A DNA stretch of 64,000 bases, from NCBI GenBank assembly GCA_963921935.1, contig OY998175.1, positions 176,363,262-176,427,261 on the forward strand, read 5' to 3'. The stretch is from Galeruca laticollis (taxonomy: Eukaryota; Arthropoda; Insecta; Coleoptera; Chrysomelidae). Numbering within the stretch: the first letter of the stretch is position 1; each line of letters opens with the position of its first letter. This document shows, in pieces, positions 10,561 to 22,674 of this stretch. The notes under the pieces were generated by a model. The model made no database searches, was not told the DNA's origin, and saw only the letters and a list, made by a program, of their open reading frames with translations. The translations under genes and the position numbers were made by a program.

Positions 10561-12327
10561 ATAAAGCAGTAACGATCAAGTGAAAAATGAATTATATTTT
10601 GTCACACATTTAGACAAAAATAATATTAAAATGCCAAACTATTTCATGAGATATTTTAATCCGGATCTGGGAATATTTTGAAGGACCCACACTTCTATTG
10701 CTTGTCTATATTTCTAACAATAGTTAATAATGAGGGTCGTCGTCTAATGTTGATTCACGACCTTCTTAGATTTCTGTTTTTACTTTATTTTGGAAACCCG
10801 TATATAAAAATGTAATTATTCCACTTCTTTTTCACAGCTCTTCGTTAGCAGTAATCGCATGGGAGGAACCACCCTCTTTCTGGAATATTGAATATATGTT
10901 TTCAGCCAACTGAATAATTAAATAATTAACATCCGCTGGTCACAATTAAACAATATTTCTTATAAATTCTCAGTTGACATTCAAGAATTCTACTGGACTC
11001 TATAAATCAAAACCTATCCTAATATTGCCGTGACTCATTTGTTCCCTGTTTAAACTTTCTCAAGACTCGCTATTTAGTTGTCCAATGTTGTTTCTCGTAT
11101 ATCTTGTGAAATCACCTCGATTACTTCCATCAATCCTCGACAAAATGCCAGCAACTCACCAAGTTGATATATTTGTAGAAGAAACAATATTATTTGCTGT
11201 CATTCCATGTAATCTCTATAACCACCTGCCATTTTCCTTTTATCCCGATGAACCTAGTAAGGTTATCAGATTATGAGATAATAGATGTAAAATTATTGAT
11301 CGGACCAGTCAAACTAATTAAAGCGTGTTTGAATTCAATGGATTTCGAGTTTCAACATTCTAGGTATTCGTACACACTATTTCTAATATATTTATTGTAA
11401 TTTTGGCGAACTTGCTAACTACCGTTTTAAATTATGGATTTGCAGGGGGCAACAAAATAAATTGAAGCCGATAACTAACTTGCATCCGAGTTTAAAATGC
11501 CATTTTGTTACGGAAATAAAGTGTAGATTAGTTAAGCCGTATACATAATTTAAACAAATATTATTCGAGTCAATCTGTTTCAACAGCAAATACATTTTTG
11601 TTACATCCGACCGAGAGTGAATCCCATCAGAATAAATGAGTTTAGCAGTTCGAGTCGATCGACATTTGAATTTTGCGACCTCTGGTCGCCAGGCCCTTTT
11701 TGGACTACGAACTTATCGAGTTCACACAATTAACCATTTACTCAATAGCTGAAAGCGTTTCAGCAGTTTTTAATTATTGGATAACCTGTTTTACAATGTT
11801 CCGAATTTTGGAATGAAAGCACTCTGATGAACACAACAGCATGTCAACCTCACAATCAAGTGGTGATTCGACATTATAAGGACAAAAAGTAAACAGATTT
11901 TTTTTAAGAAATGCGACTATATTTGTGTAGAGGTCACATCCAGGGGCTGTTCTCTTTTTAGTTATGACTAAGATCGTCTCAACGCTGTTGTTCCGCAGCT
12001 GGCAATAAATTACATTTTATTATTGGTAAAATGTGCTATTCATAGAAAAAGATATCGTATATACTTCTTCTATGGTGCCGTTATTTGTATCAAGACATAG
12101 ATAACGTTTAAATTTTTATGTACGGAATATCAAATATTAAATATTTCGATATCAACGTGAACGTTATCATCATTCGTATTTTAATATAATAATTGTATTT
12201 ACCTGCTGTTTTCCTAATTGATATTTTAAAAAACCTAAGAAGCCAATGCGTTCTTTTCCTAAAGATCTTGAGGTGAGTTGAAATTCGTAATTTTTTATTT
12301 ATAGAGACCCAAAATATAGTACTAATG
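10561..12327. other. long non-coding stretch
   Basis: About 1.8 kb without a recognisable gene or element. Short open frames at about 11085-11400 have no domain I can identify and look like chance. I saw no clear repeats. Confidence 0.4.
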
Positions 12328-12345
12328 TAGGGGTCGGCAAGTAGT
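12328..12345 (+). repeat. hAT-like terminus
   Basis: taggggtcggcaag, followed by a G-rich run, has the form of the end of many hAT elements. It lies about 130 bp beyond the C-terminal coding part of the hAT remnant, as expected for its 3' end. The matching left-hand terminus beyond 14310 was not found; the errantivirus inserted there may have separated it. Confidence 0.55.
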
Positions 12346-12474
12346 ATTAGGGGGGTCCGGATATTGTGGGAAAATTTTAACGAGGTCCAGAAAAAAACAA
12401 TTGATAATAATTAAGTGTTTATTTATTGTTTGGTTTCGAATAAAATTCTGAATCATAAAACACAAGACACAGAA

Positions 12475-14310
12475 TTAATGTGACAAACTGCACCGACGGT
12501 CTTGAGACAATTTTTTATAGTTTGGTTGGCAAATTCGAAGTGTGTCTTCTGGAAGGGCGTCCCTTATTCTCGAACGATATTTGTTTTTCCAAAAATTCAT
12601 CTTTGAGAAAGATGGTTCACATACGTATGTCGAGCCAAACCTGATGGCCAAATTAATAGCTAGTTTTTTGCTATTTTCATATTTCTCTGGGAAATGTTTA
12701 GCCCAAAACCCTTCAGTGGATGAAGTTTTATATATTTGCAAAGACACATCTTCTTGCATATCAGTTATTTACATTTAAAATGATGGCTTTGACAGATTAA
12801 ACAGCTTAGCAGCCATTCGGCCGCTACATCAATTTCAAATGGCGATTTTAGAAACAGAGATAGCTTACCGATATCTGCAAAGGCTTGGAATCTTGTAGCA
12901 AATTGGATCCTAAGATCGGCCAAAAATTTTACTTACAAACACTGCAAGTTCTCCTTTTTATATTCAAGATTTGTCGGAAAATGGATAAATTCTTGTCTTG
13001 CAATATATTCTTCAAAGATATCCAGTTTACGATGAGAAGCAAACACGCTTTGTTTCAGATCACATATTTATTTTCCATATCCTTGTAACTCTGTGTTGAG
13101 CGCATTCAAATACTTCAAAACATCTTTTGGAAAAGCCACAACTAGCATATTACGCTTAGTTGGTACGAACTTAAAGTGCTTTCTGTCTCCTTTCGTTTTG
13201 CAAGAAAGTTACTTGTTCTTTTATTAGCCAGAAGCGTTCAATAACTTGACCTTTACTTAGCCAATGGACATTGATGTGTTGCAGTAAGTCAGAATACGTT
13301 GAATCACATTCAGAAAGAAACTCCTTGAAATGTCGGTGCTGAAGAGCAGAATGCGTTCTTATAAAATTAATTAAATTGACCCAGCTGTCCATCATAGATT
13401 TCAATATAGCACTAAGTTTTCCACAAAGGACTGCCTGGTGAATTATGCACTGATACGATATTAAACCTAAATTTTTATCCCTGATTACTACACCTTTTTC
13501 TTTGCCAATCACTACTGGGACCCGGTCAGTTGAAAGCGACATCATTTTATGGTAACTGATGTTTGATTTAGTAATGAATTCATACATGACCTTCAATAAA
13601 TATTCTTCTCGAGTGTTAACTTTCAACGGCAACATTGCTAGCAACTCTTCCCTAAAAATTTCACACTCAATGTCAAAAAATGTTACGAAAATAGACATTT
13701 TTTCATCATCAACAATATCAATTGAGTCATCAAGTGTTATGGCGTAAAAATGTGCCTTTTGCAGAAGTTTGAGAAGATTGTTTTTAATATCAGTAGCTAA
13801 TATTTTAGTTCTTCGTGTATGACTTCTCTCTGACAATGGAATACTTTGAATTGCAGCGACATATTTTTCTTTCTTAAAAATGCATTCCTTTACTACCTCA
13901 GAATTTGAAAATAGTTTATGTTGTTTATTAAACGTCCATTACACTCGTAACGTTGCTTCTGGGGATTTTTGTTGCTTGATCCTGCAATGAACAAGTAGTT
14001 TTGTATTTTTTTTTGTAAGAACTTAAATATTCCTGAAGTTTTTCTTTACGAGCCTTACTGCCAAGAGGAAAGTTTTGTGGAATTGATGATGAGTTGTTTC
14101 ATAGTATCGCTTCAAATTTCCACTTTTAACAATAGTGACAGTTTTATTGCATATAATGCACACTGGATCCATTTGAGGCCTATTAGACAGCTTAAAACAA
14201 TATTGTTTGATCCATTCTGCCAGAAACCTTCTATTTTCGCTTTTCAGGATCCATATTAACGTAGGTACAAAAAGACTTTTTATTAAACGAACGAAAACGC
14301 GACGAATCAC
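12475..14310 (-). pseudogene. hAT transposase pseudogene (GTF2IRD2/ZBED-like)
   Basis: Three pieces on the minus strand, N to C. 14023-14310 has a BED-like finger (DPVCIICNKTVTIVKSGNLK with a His pair downstream). 13171-13836 has the hAT RNase-H-like core, with FYAITLDDSIDI (Asp), LSTDRVPVVIG and YQCIIHQAVLCGK, resembling the GTF2IRD2/ZBED5 subgroup. 12475-12759 has the C-terminal hAT dimerisation segment (STYVCEPSFSKMNFWKNKYR). In this superfamily the protein catalyses cut-and-paste movement with 8 bp duplications. Frameshifts and a missing stretch at about 12760-13170 show decay. A hAT-like terminus lies at 12328. Confidence 0.82.
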
Positions 14311-14434
14311 AAAAGAAATGAACGGCTGCTCCGCGGTTTGCGCTGCGACCGACCGACCGAATTTAGATGCAAGCTCGCACTTGTTTCAACAAAACAGTTG
14401 CAAGCGCGCCGCAGTAAAATAAGTACTCGGGGCG

Positions 14435-14632
14435 AGATATGTATTTCCAAACAGAAATACTATTTTTTAAAAATATTTTATTTATTTATTACAGATGTTA
14501 TTCTCGGAGTGGTTATACAAAAACTGATTTACAAATATGAAGCAACTGAAGAACTATTATAACAAGTATACATGAATTCCAACTAATGATATATGATATG
14601 GTGCAGGTGCAGCGAATTATCACCTCGTAACT
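14435..14632 (-). repeat. errantivirus 3' LTR (198 bp)
   Basis: Matches 21797-22001 over its whole length. On the minus strand it begins agttacgaggtg and ends gaaatacatatct. It is flanked by ggcg at 14431-14434. Differences from the partner are a 5-7 bp indel region near 14490 and about five substitutions. Confidence 0.95.
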
Positions 14633-14643
14633 CCTCCGTCCTT
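14633..14643 (-). promoter_or_regulatory. polypurine tract next to 3' LTR
   Basis: On the minus strand aaggacggagg lies immediately before the 3' LTR, in the position of the plus-strand primer. One pyrimidine interrupts it. It overlaps the last codons of env. Confidence 0.65.
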
Positions 14644-16264
14644 AAGAGGCGAAAATAACGGAGTGATTTTCGTGAACTGTCTCCAAGCGAATTTCTTCGA
14701 TGACTTTGACTTTTTCTTTCTTGATTTTTGATTTTTCGCATCTTCGTCTAATTACGTAAAAGGTTACGACGATACATCCAATGATTAAGATTGTTGGAAA
14801 TATTGATAGGATTCGAATTTCGTGTGTATTATGCTGTTCTTCTATCGGTGTTAGTTGTTCGGCGTTTGATAGTTTCTTCTGATCTCAATTTGTTCTAATT
14901 CGATCTTTGGTAAAATTAATGGCTTGCCTTCGCTAATTCCTCTGACTCTGGAGAATTTTAATTCATTCGTGGAGATTTCCCATCCTTCTGGTATGTTAAT
15001 AAGGGTTGTTTCGGCAGTTTGATTTTATTTCTACTTGTTTCCCAGGGATTATTAGAACTTCATTAGCTGTTGTTATCTGCTCGGTTAAAGGATTTTGGAT
15101 ATGGACCTTGGTGGCGTAGCAGTTGTCCGGTAATTTTTCGCTTCCTATCAGTTCGTTGGTACAGTTATCAGTGGGGATTGTTTCTAGGGTACAATAGTAA
15201 ATTTTCTCCAGTTTTTCGCATTCTTGGTTTCCAAGCTGCACATCTTCTTCGTTACATGCCAAGTAAGGGTGTGAAGGGACAAATATTTTATCATCTTGGA
15301 TAATAGGGTAAATACGGTAAAAGTCTAAGGATTTAGTTTTCAGAATAGAAATATGGACAACAAAGATTAGTTTTGTTTCGGTAAAGGTTGCTTGCGTTCC
15401 GAGAAAGGTGTAGTATGTTAAGACATTCTTGAATCTGGAAATTTGATTTTTATCATAAATGCTATGCAGATGCTCTATCATGTCAAGAATTTCCTTACTT
15501 GATATCATGGACGGATGAAGAATATTCAGTTTTGAAAATAACGAGGCGTTCTCAAGATTTTCTACAAATGATATTAAATTTTGACAATCGAGATTGATTT
15601 GACTAATCGTTCCTTGAAAGGTTATATATTTGCTTAGAGAATCTATTTGATTAACTATTGCGGCTTCAAATTTTACTAGATTATTTTGGAGAAGTTTTTG
15701 GTTTTGTTAAAGAGCTGTTTCTGATTGATTATAATGATCGATTAGTTTCTTAAATGAAGTGGTACGTAGATTAACTCCGGTAATGATATCTTTCTGATTC
15801 GTTTGTAGTAACCTAATAGCATTATCGTATCGAATGCCATCGTCTGAATCTAGATTCCCAAACAACCATTTATTGACTTTTCCCATACCATTGATTAGAC
15901 CTCTTTTTGAACGCATATGGGGATATAAATGGTCGAATTCACGTTCTAACGAATTAATAAGAAACTCTGTACGTACTAAAATATTTTCGCTAAGACCCTG
16001 ATATGAAATGGGATTTGAACTATTAGTATCTAGAGTTAATTTTCTTACTGTTAAAAAGTGTGTTTTAAGGATATTTATTTGATTAACCACTTCTCTTACA
16101 TCTAAGTAATGAATAAAGGTATGTTTTGAGTGAATTAACCTAGCTTTACCCAAATATATCGAGAGAATAAGATTTTCTAAGGGCGTTACAGTTATTTCTT
16201 CCGTGAAACAATTAATACTGACTATGGCTAGGACCAGGTAAATCGGGATGGCTACCGTTTTCAT
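14642..16264 (-). pseudogene. errantivirus env pseudogene
   Basis: The minus-strand ATG at 16264 opens with a hydrophobic signal-peptide-like segment (VAIPIYLVLAIVSINCF). A basic furin-like site (RSKR) followed by GLINGMGKVNKW lies near residue 120. This is the arrangement of insect errantivirus envelope proteins, related to baculovirus fusion proteins. The second half (14996-15508) is Cys-containing. Near 14770-14830 another frame encodes a hydrophobic membrane anchor (FPTILIIGCIVVTFYVI) and a Lys-rich cytoplasmic tail ending at a stop at 14642-14644. Frameshifts near 15700 and at about 14900-15000 make it non-functional. Confidence 0.85.
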
Positions 16265-19200
16265 TTTTCCGATGCTGGCCTTGTAAAATATTTGAATCAG
16301 ATTTCGGTTTTCTACCGATGCTTTTATGATAAGTTCCTTTCTCAGTTTTTAAAACTACGTTATCATCTCCAACTATTTCGGTTTTTCTGAATTTGGGCAT
16401 TTTTTAATCTCAATGTTTCGTTCGAACATAAGCTATATGTTGGTTGGAAAAATCTGGGGGTTCATCGCGTTTCTCGTTAGCTTTGTTTATATTCAGTTCT
16501 TTCACTTTTTCATTCCGTTCATTTATCATTTCATATAGTTGTCTACTGATATTCTTGTGGTTTTGAACATAGTAAGAAAGAACAAGATGATCGTCTATAT
16601 CAAAGGGTCTGGACTTCCAATATGCCCTTTAAAGATCTCAAATCGGGTAAATTTGGTAACAGAATGTATGGAGTTGTTATAACTTAAAATCGAATGCTTC
16701 ATTGGATGAATAGGCGTGAGTTCCGGGTTTTGCTCTCGCAGGCATCTAAAATTCTCAGTGAGGCTCGAATGGAATCTTTCTACAGGTGAATTTGAGTTGC
16801 TATTTTTTGCTGTTGTGAGATGTAGTTCGATTCTGTGTAATTTACGAAAGTCTTCAAGATCTTTATTTTTAAACTCGCTACCACAGTCGGCTGTAATTTT
16901 ATAAGGTAACCCGTGATGAGCTACAAAATTAAGAAGGGTGTCTACTACAGATATGCCTGTAACGATTTCGATCGGATAGGCTTGGCCGTATCGAGAGAAA
17001 GAATCAATTATTGTGAGGAAAGGGGTATTTGAGATTCGAAAAACATCGATGTGAATGTGTTCAAATGGTTTAGAAGCTGTTGGGGTGACATTGAATTTGA
17101 TGACGGGTGGATTTCGGTCGTACTTATTTTTTAAACAAGTTTCGCAACTATTAACAAATTTCTCTATGTCCTCAGACATTTTGAGCCAATAATAATTTTT
17201 TGTAAAAGACATTTTTAACTCATTGATTCCTCTATGACCCTTTTTGTAAACGTGGTAATACTCTAATTTTTCGCATTGTTCTTCTGACGTTACTAAATCT
17301 TTAAGAAACTTTGTACAGTGAACTAATTTAAACGCTGAATTTTTAAAGAATTTTTGCAAGGTTGTAACGAATATTTCGGGTAGATTAGTATGTCTAAAAT
17401 ATAAAGCATACGTAATTCTAGGATTTAAAAAATCTTTGGCGAAAGTGAATATGTTATATTCTAGATTTCTAGAGGGAAGAGTGACATTGAATATAGTGTT
17501 ATCGAATATTTTCTCTTGTTTGCAAATGTAAGAGTTTATTTCCCCTGATGTTAATATTATTTGATTTTTATGTTGATTTACAGATTTTTCGAAGATTGGC
17601 ATGGATAAAATCAGATTCTCGACGGAAGTATGAACCGTGTCTAGATCAGTGTCTTGAGAAATTCTGATGTGAGGGGGACGGATTTGAATATCTTGCAGAA
17701 CTTTTATTTTACTACTATCCTTAAGTAAATTTTCTATATCTAACCCAAGGAGATCGGGTTGGTTCTCATTGACTAAGGGAGGATTATCAATTATTTGGAT
17801 TTTTCTTTGTATTATTTCGTCTATATCGTCGATATTAACATCTAAGGAACTAGTTTCTAATGCATTTACATCTAGTTTAGGGCGTGAACGAGAAAGTGCG
17901 TCCGCTTCCTTGCTAAGCTTTCCTTTTTGGTATGTTATTGTATACTCGAACTCTTCTAGTTTTAATCGTCAACGCATCAGGCGAGAGTTCGGTTCCTTAA
18001 GGGAAAACAACCATTCTAACGGCTTGTGATCAGTTAGAATTTTAAATTGTCGTCCGAAAAGGTAGGGGCGGAAGTATTTGCATCCCCACACAATTGCTAG
18101 GAGCTCCTTCTCCATAGTAGAGTAGTTGATCTCCGCAGAATTTAAAGTTCTGGACGCATAGCAAATGGGGTGATTGTCTTGACTTAAGACAGCTCCAATG
18201 GCGTACATTGATGCGTCCGTCATTATTTCGAAGGGTTTCTCGAAATTTGGATATGCTAAGATGGGCTCGGAAATTAATAGATATTTACAGTGATTGAAAC
18301 AGTTAATAAAAGGTCTGTTCCAACCAACACAAAAACCGTATATTACGATACAAACCCAGTTGACCTGCTGATTAGTGAATATAATAAGTCTGTGTAATTT
18401 ACATCAAAGTTGCTGCGTTACTGAGATTGTACGGTACTAGAACGGTATTTACTTCGGTTGGAACAGACCTAAATTCTTGTGAGTGTTCGATTTTGTTATC
18501 CTTTTTGAGACAATTTGTTATTGGCTTTGTAATTCTAGCAAAATTGCGAATGAATTTCCTATAGTATCCTACGAGCTCTAAAAAGGATTTAAAATCTTTT
18601 TGTGTTTTACGCATGAATTCGCATTTATCTAGCTGTAAATTTAGTCCCGCTTGTCTCAATTTTTCGAAAACTAATCTAAGATTTTGTATGTGCTCTTGCA
18701 ACCCTGTATTAAAAATAATTATATCATCCATATACACAAGGTACACCCTGTTCTGCAGATCTTTAAGAACTTCGTCCATTACCCTCTGAAAGATACTGGG
18801 CGAGTTCTTTAGACCCATAGGCATACGTAAGATCTTGTAGTGACCATGGTCTACGTTGAATGCCGTTTTTTCTGTCGAATCCTTGCGGAACTCTATTTGA
18901 TAGAATTCGCTAGCAAGGTCGATGGTACTGAAATATTGGGCACGCCCCAATTTCTCCAAAATTTCATTTATATTTGGGATGGGGTACCGATCGCTAATAG
19001 TCTTTTCATTCAGCTTGCGGTAATCTACCACAAGCCGCCATTTTTGTTGCCCCGATGCGTCTAGCTTCTTTTTTACAAGCCATATGGGCAAGCGTCATGG
19101 GCTCGCCGACGGTCTTATTATACCCTTGTCTAGCATATCTTTTATTTGCCGTTGCACCTCTTCTTTAAGTGCATACGGATACCTATACGATATTACGTGT

Positions 19201-20060
19201 ACTGGAGCTTCATCGGTGGTTTTTATACAATGTTTATCTCTTGAAGTAAACGTTAGAGGATCGCTGGGTTTCAAAAATAATTATTTATATTGTTTACATA
19301 ACTTAATTATTTCCGACTTTTCTTCCGGATTCATGTGTTCTGCTCTAATCAAGTTTTGGATTTATTTCAAATTTATCCGGACTATTGAATGTTTCAAATT
19401 TATAACATTCGTAAAAATTAGGATTATAAGGGGTTGCACTTAAGGGTTCTAATAACGTTATAGCTAAACTTTTATTTGTTTCAATAATAAATTCTACTAG
19501 TGCTAAGCCATTATTGGCTATAGTTAGCATCTCGGGTACATATATGTCACCTAAAACTATCTTATTAATTAATATTTCTTCGTTCGATACTGTAACAGGG
19601 ACCTGCTTTACGATTCTTTTGCTAGGGCCAATTGATATTTGAAATTCAATATCGGAAGGTTTTCTAAACTTAATTGGAATTGCAGCCCTATCACTAACAA
19701 GACACTCGTTATTCAAATCTATATTAAATGTCATGGAAATTAGATCGTTGATACCAATAATTCCATCAAATAATTCGTGAAAATCGTATAATATGAACCT
19801 TAACATATGATCTCTGTTAAATTCTCGGAAAGCTGGTATATCGGCTTGAAACCACACGTTTTTGGTTCCCAGAGAGGCTGAGAGTGATACATTTGAATTA
19901 AATATGCAATCAGGATATAATTTTTCGGCAATGATAGGCTTTAATATTGATTTAGTACTTTCGGTGTCTATTAGCAGATTTAATGGGAGTTTAGAAATAC
20001 TGATATAGGGTAAGGGATTATTAGAGGTAATGTTCAGTTCGATTATGTTATGGGGTTTAC
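16212..20060 (-). pseudogene. errantivirus pol pseudogene (protease, RT, RNase H, integrase)
   Basis: Domains in order on the minus strand: protease at about 19970 (LLIDTESTKS, with Glu where the family has Gly in the D-T-G triad); linker 19345-19857; reverse transcriptase 18399-19091 with YLVYMDDIIIF; RNase H 17969-18223 (MTDASMYAIGAVLSQ, LTDHKPLEW); integrase 16595-17602 with a His/Cys zinc-binding part ending CETCLKNK, then core residues in HIHIDVFR, ITADCGSEF and SPVERFHSS. The C-terminal tail overlaps env. The RT lacks the segment usually found between KCEF and KSFL-like motifs, so an in-frame deletion of roughly 30 codons is likely. A MITE at 18311-18470 splits RT from RNase H. A frameshift lies near 16600. 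Confidence 0.92.
18311..18470. mobile_element. 160 bp MITE inside errantivirus pol
   Basis: The insertion has 15 bp perfect terminal inverted repeats (aggtctgttccaacc at 18311-18325 and its complement at 18456-18470). Plus-strand aaa sits on both sides (18308-18310 and 18471-18473). Taking out the 160 bp and one aaa restores a continuous pol frame, so the target duplication is 3 bp. A 3 bp duplication is typical of PIF/Harbinger elements, though their usual target is TWA. There is no coding capacity. Confidence 0.88.
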
Positions 20061-21533
20061 TAAGACATCCTCTTGAAAATTTTCACCAAAAACATCAGAA
20101 TCTACATAGTTTTCTTGCTCTCGAAAATGGGAGTTTGCGTCGACGTCACCATGCGTCGGTTCGCTTTCCGTCCCAATGTAGTCGTTAGAAAATAGTTCTT
20201 CGGCTACGAAATTCGACCTTTGACCGTTATTTTGAAAATAATTGCTTCTAACATTAATGGATCTTTTACTATATGATGAGGGTAGTCTTGAATTTGTGGA
20301 AATAGCCATTGGCTCAGGTTTTGGAAAACGATGCATAGGAGTTTGATTAGGTTTGAAAACATTACGGGGAGGTCTGAATACCTCTGAATTAGTTGGATAT
20401 TTTCTGGGTGGTAATTGTTGGGGTTGAACGTTAATGGGTTGACGAGGCCACGAAGGGCTTTGAGACAAATACGCACTAGAAGTAGAGTTTGAGGGATAAG
20501 AAGGAGCTGACTGATGATAATATTGGTTGCCATGGTGTTGATGAGTTCGGGGGCCGTAATTCTGATTTCTGAAATTATTTTTGCTTTGGTAGGACCGTTG
20601 ATCGTTTGAATAAGAATAAAGCTTTTCGAAATTTCAAAACTCATTAACATAAGCGATAGCGTGCTCCAGTGATGCTGGTTGCTTCAAATTTCGTAAAGTA
20701 CCGGTGCAGCCGCAATAGAGGTATTTAATGCCGTATTGTCACAAAATTGCATATGTATAATTTTCTCGTTTTGGTTAAGATTATTATCGTTACTAATTCT
20801 TTGTATGATGCAGCTCCTCAATAATTGCAACCTATTCCCGAGTTCTATCAAATTTTCATTTTTATGCGGCCTGTTTTGCGAGTCATATGGAGACATCCTG
20901 GTAATATTATTGTTAAATTGCTGACAGGACGTTTCCCACATTATTGAATTTATAATTTTAATCTTAACCAGCAAACACGTGGAGACATCCTGTTCACAAT
21001 TATTATAATTTTGTTATCATATATTTTTCATCTATTCAGCATTATAATACATTTCCTCATTTTTGTAAACTGAAAAAGAAAATCCTTTTAAAAAGTATAT
21101 TTTTTACTTAATAAATTTAACTCGCTTGAGCTCTTGCATTAGACATTCTAAATTCTGTTTGTCCGAAAAACATTGCCTAAGCGCACCTTTTAATAGTTCC
21201 CAGCTATTCAACTCTACTCTATTCCCGACCATTCATTCGGCTTTTCCGACAAGCTTGCCCTGAATGCATTCGTGGATATGATCGCTCAAATCTTTATCAT
21301 TATAATCCTTATACGTCGCGATAAGGCTATCGCAGAGAGAAATAAATTTGTTCAGAGTATTCGTATACCCATCATAAGGTTTGAGATTTGAAGTTTTTGA
21401 CTTAAACAACTCCCAGTTAATAGGATGGATGAGGTTCTAATTGACCGATTGGCATTTTAACTTTACTTTTATTACTTTGACTGCTGATATTCAAACTCTT
21501 AAGAGATTCTACTATGGAATCAGTATCGATCAT
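20043..21533 (-). pseudogene. errantivirus gag pseudogene
   Basis: I place the start at the minus-strand ATG at 21531-21533, about 250 bp inside the 5' LTR. The N-terminal part is readable from 21533 to about 21110, with an internal stop near 21230. The middle part is in 20684-20974 (ENLIELGNRLQLLRS). The C-terminal part is in 20204-20650 and 20043-20468: a Pro/Gln/Asn-rich tail with FPKPEPMAIST, typical of errantivirus Gag, which lacks zinc knuckles. Gag forms the particle core and binds RNA. At least two frameshifts and a stop break it. A ggagacatcctg word occurs at about 20889 and again at about 20981, suggesting a small local duplication. Confidence 0.8.
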
Positions 21534-21779
21534 AAAGGTATTAATTAATTACAAATAAAATTGTCTTAACAACTATCCTTCCCGAATTAATGAAATTAAG
21601 GAAAAGGCAAAAAGGAAACTTAGCACTTACCTCGATGGTTTTCTGGCTAGTTGTACCTTCCTCGAGTTCTTGTCCACCACGTAACTGTACCACAGAAGGG
21701 ACGATTTCCACAGAAGAGATGGGCTCCACTGAAGGAATGTAAGTTCGTATTTTGTTAACACGTTAGGATAATACACGCT

Positions 21780-21797
21780 ATCCTACTGACTGCGCCA
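21780..21797 (-). promoter_or_regulatory. primer binding site, tRNA-Ser type
   Basis: The minus strand directly inside the 5' LTR reads tggcgcagtcagtaggat. The tggcgcagtc start has the form expected for priming by a serine tRNA, used by several insect errantiviruses. The tRNA assignment is from memory of that usage, not from a search. Confidence 0.7.
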
Positions 21798-22001
21798 GAT
21801 ATGTATTTCCAAACAGAAATACTATTTTTAAAAAGATATTTTATTCAATTACTACAAAGAGAGATGTTATTCTCGGAGTGGTTATACAAAAACTGATTTA
21901 CAAATATGAAGCAACTAAAGAACTATGATAACAAGTATACATGAATTCTAACTAATGAGATATGATATGGTGCAGGTGCAGCGAATTATGACCTCGTAAC
22001 T
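21797..22001 (-). repeat. errantivirus 5' LTR (205 bp)
   Basis: Partner of 14435-14632. It is followed on the plus strand by the ggcg duplication (22002-22005). Its inner edge abuts the primer binding site. Confidence 0.95.
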
Positions 22002-22005
22002 GGCG

Positions 22006-22674
22006 CTGTGAAAATCTTCCGCACATATTTTCATAAAAATGGTACGTAGTACATTCTATGGATGTTTCGTGTGCATAACAAAGATTTAAAGTTATTTAAA
22101 TCACCTCAGTTATATGTTATAACTAATTCAAACAAACACACACATGTCATATAGGAAACTAATCAAACCATATCTCCATATCAATTGTAGGTACTTGTAA
22201 AACAGGTTAACTAGGCAACTTAAAATAGAATAAGTACTAAGTTGGATTCGATGAGGCTTAAATATTTATTTCAATTAATAAACGCATAGTACTCTAGTAT
22301 ACCTTATCTACGTAATAATATACTTGGCATACAATACATTACACTACAACATTTGCCTGAACATCGTTAACTGCTACTCTGACAACTTTTTACGTTATTC
22401 ACGTGTTTTCTTTAATATTATCAATAGTTCTTTGTGATAATACTGTGCAAATAATAATCAACATTTGATAATTAACAATCAATTAGTGTTTTTGTTTTAC
22501 AAACTACGAATTCTTACTATTAGTCAGTTGAACAATTAAATTCTCCAGTGGCGTAGCATTAGAATCATCAGATAACTCATATATTCCTTTTATGTTACCC
22601 ACAGAGTCCTTCTGGGATGTCTGTCGCATTAATTAAATTTATTGTGGTTTTGGTAACCAGGACCGCTCACAAAA
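22006..22674. other. spacer and possible LINE 5' UTR
   Basis: No gene recognised. It separates the errantivirus target duplication from the ORF1 start of the I-like LINE and probably includes that element's 5' untranslated region, whose start I cannot place. Confidence 0.4.

Larger units (their letters stand above)
14435..22001 (-). mobile_element. full-length errantivirus-like Gypsy element with env
   Basis: The whole proviral structure is visible on the minus strand: 5' LTR 21797-22001, tRNA-type primer site, gag, pol, env, purine tract and 3' LTR 14435-14632. Both sides carry the 4 bp target duplication ggcg (14431-14434 and 22002-22005). The order and env type match insect errantiviruses (Metaviridae). 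All three genes are broken by frameshifts or stops, and a 160 bp MITE sits in pol, so this is an old dead copy. The LTRs differ by about five substitutions outside the A-rich part plus small indels. Confidence 0.95.

Noticed and set aside
11085..11400. Two short plus-strand frames
   Set aside because: No motif, no relation to neighbouring elements.
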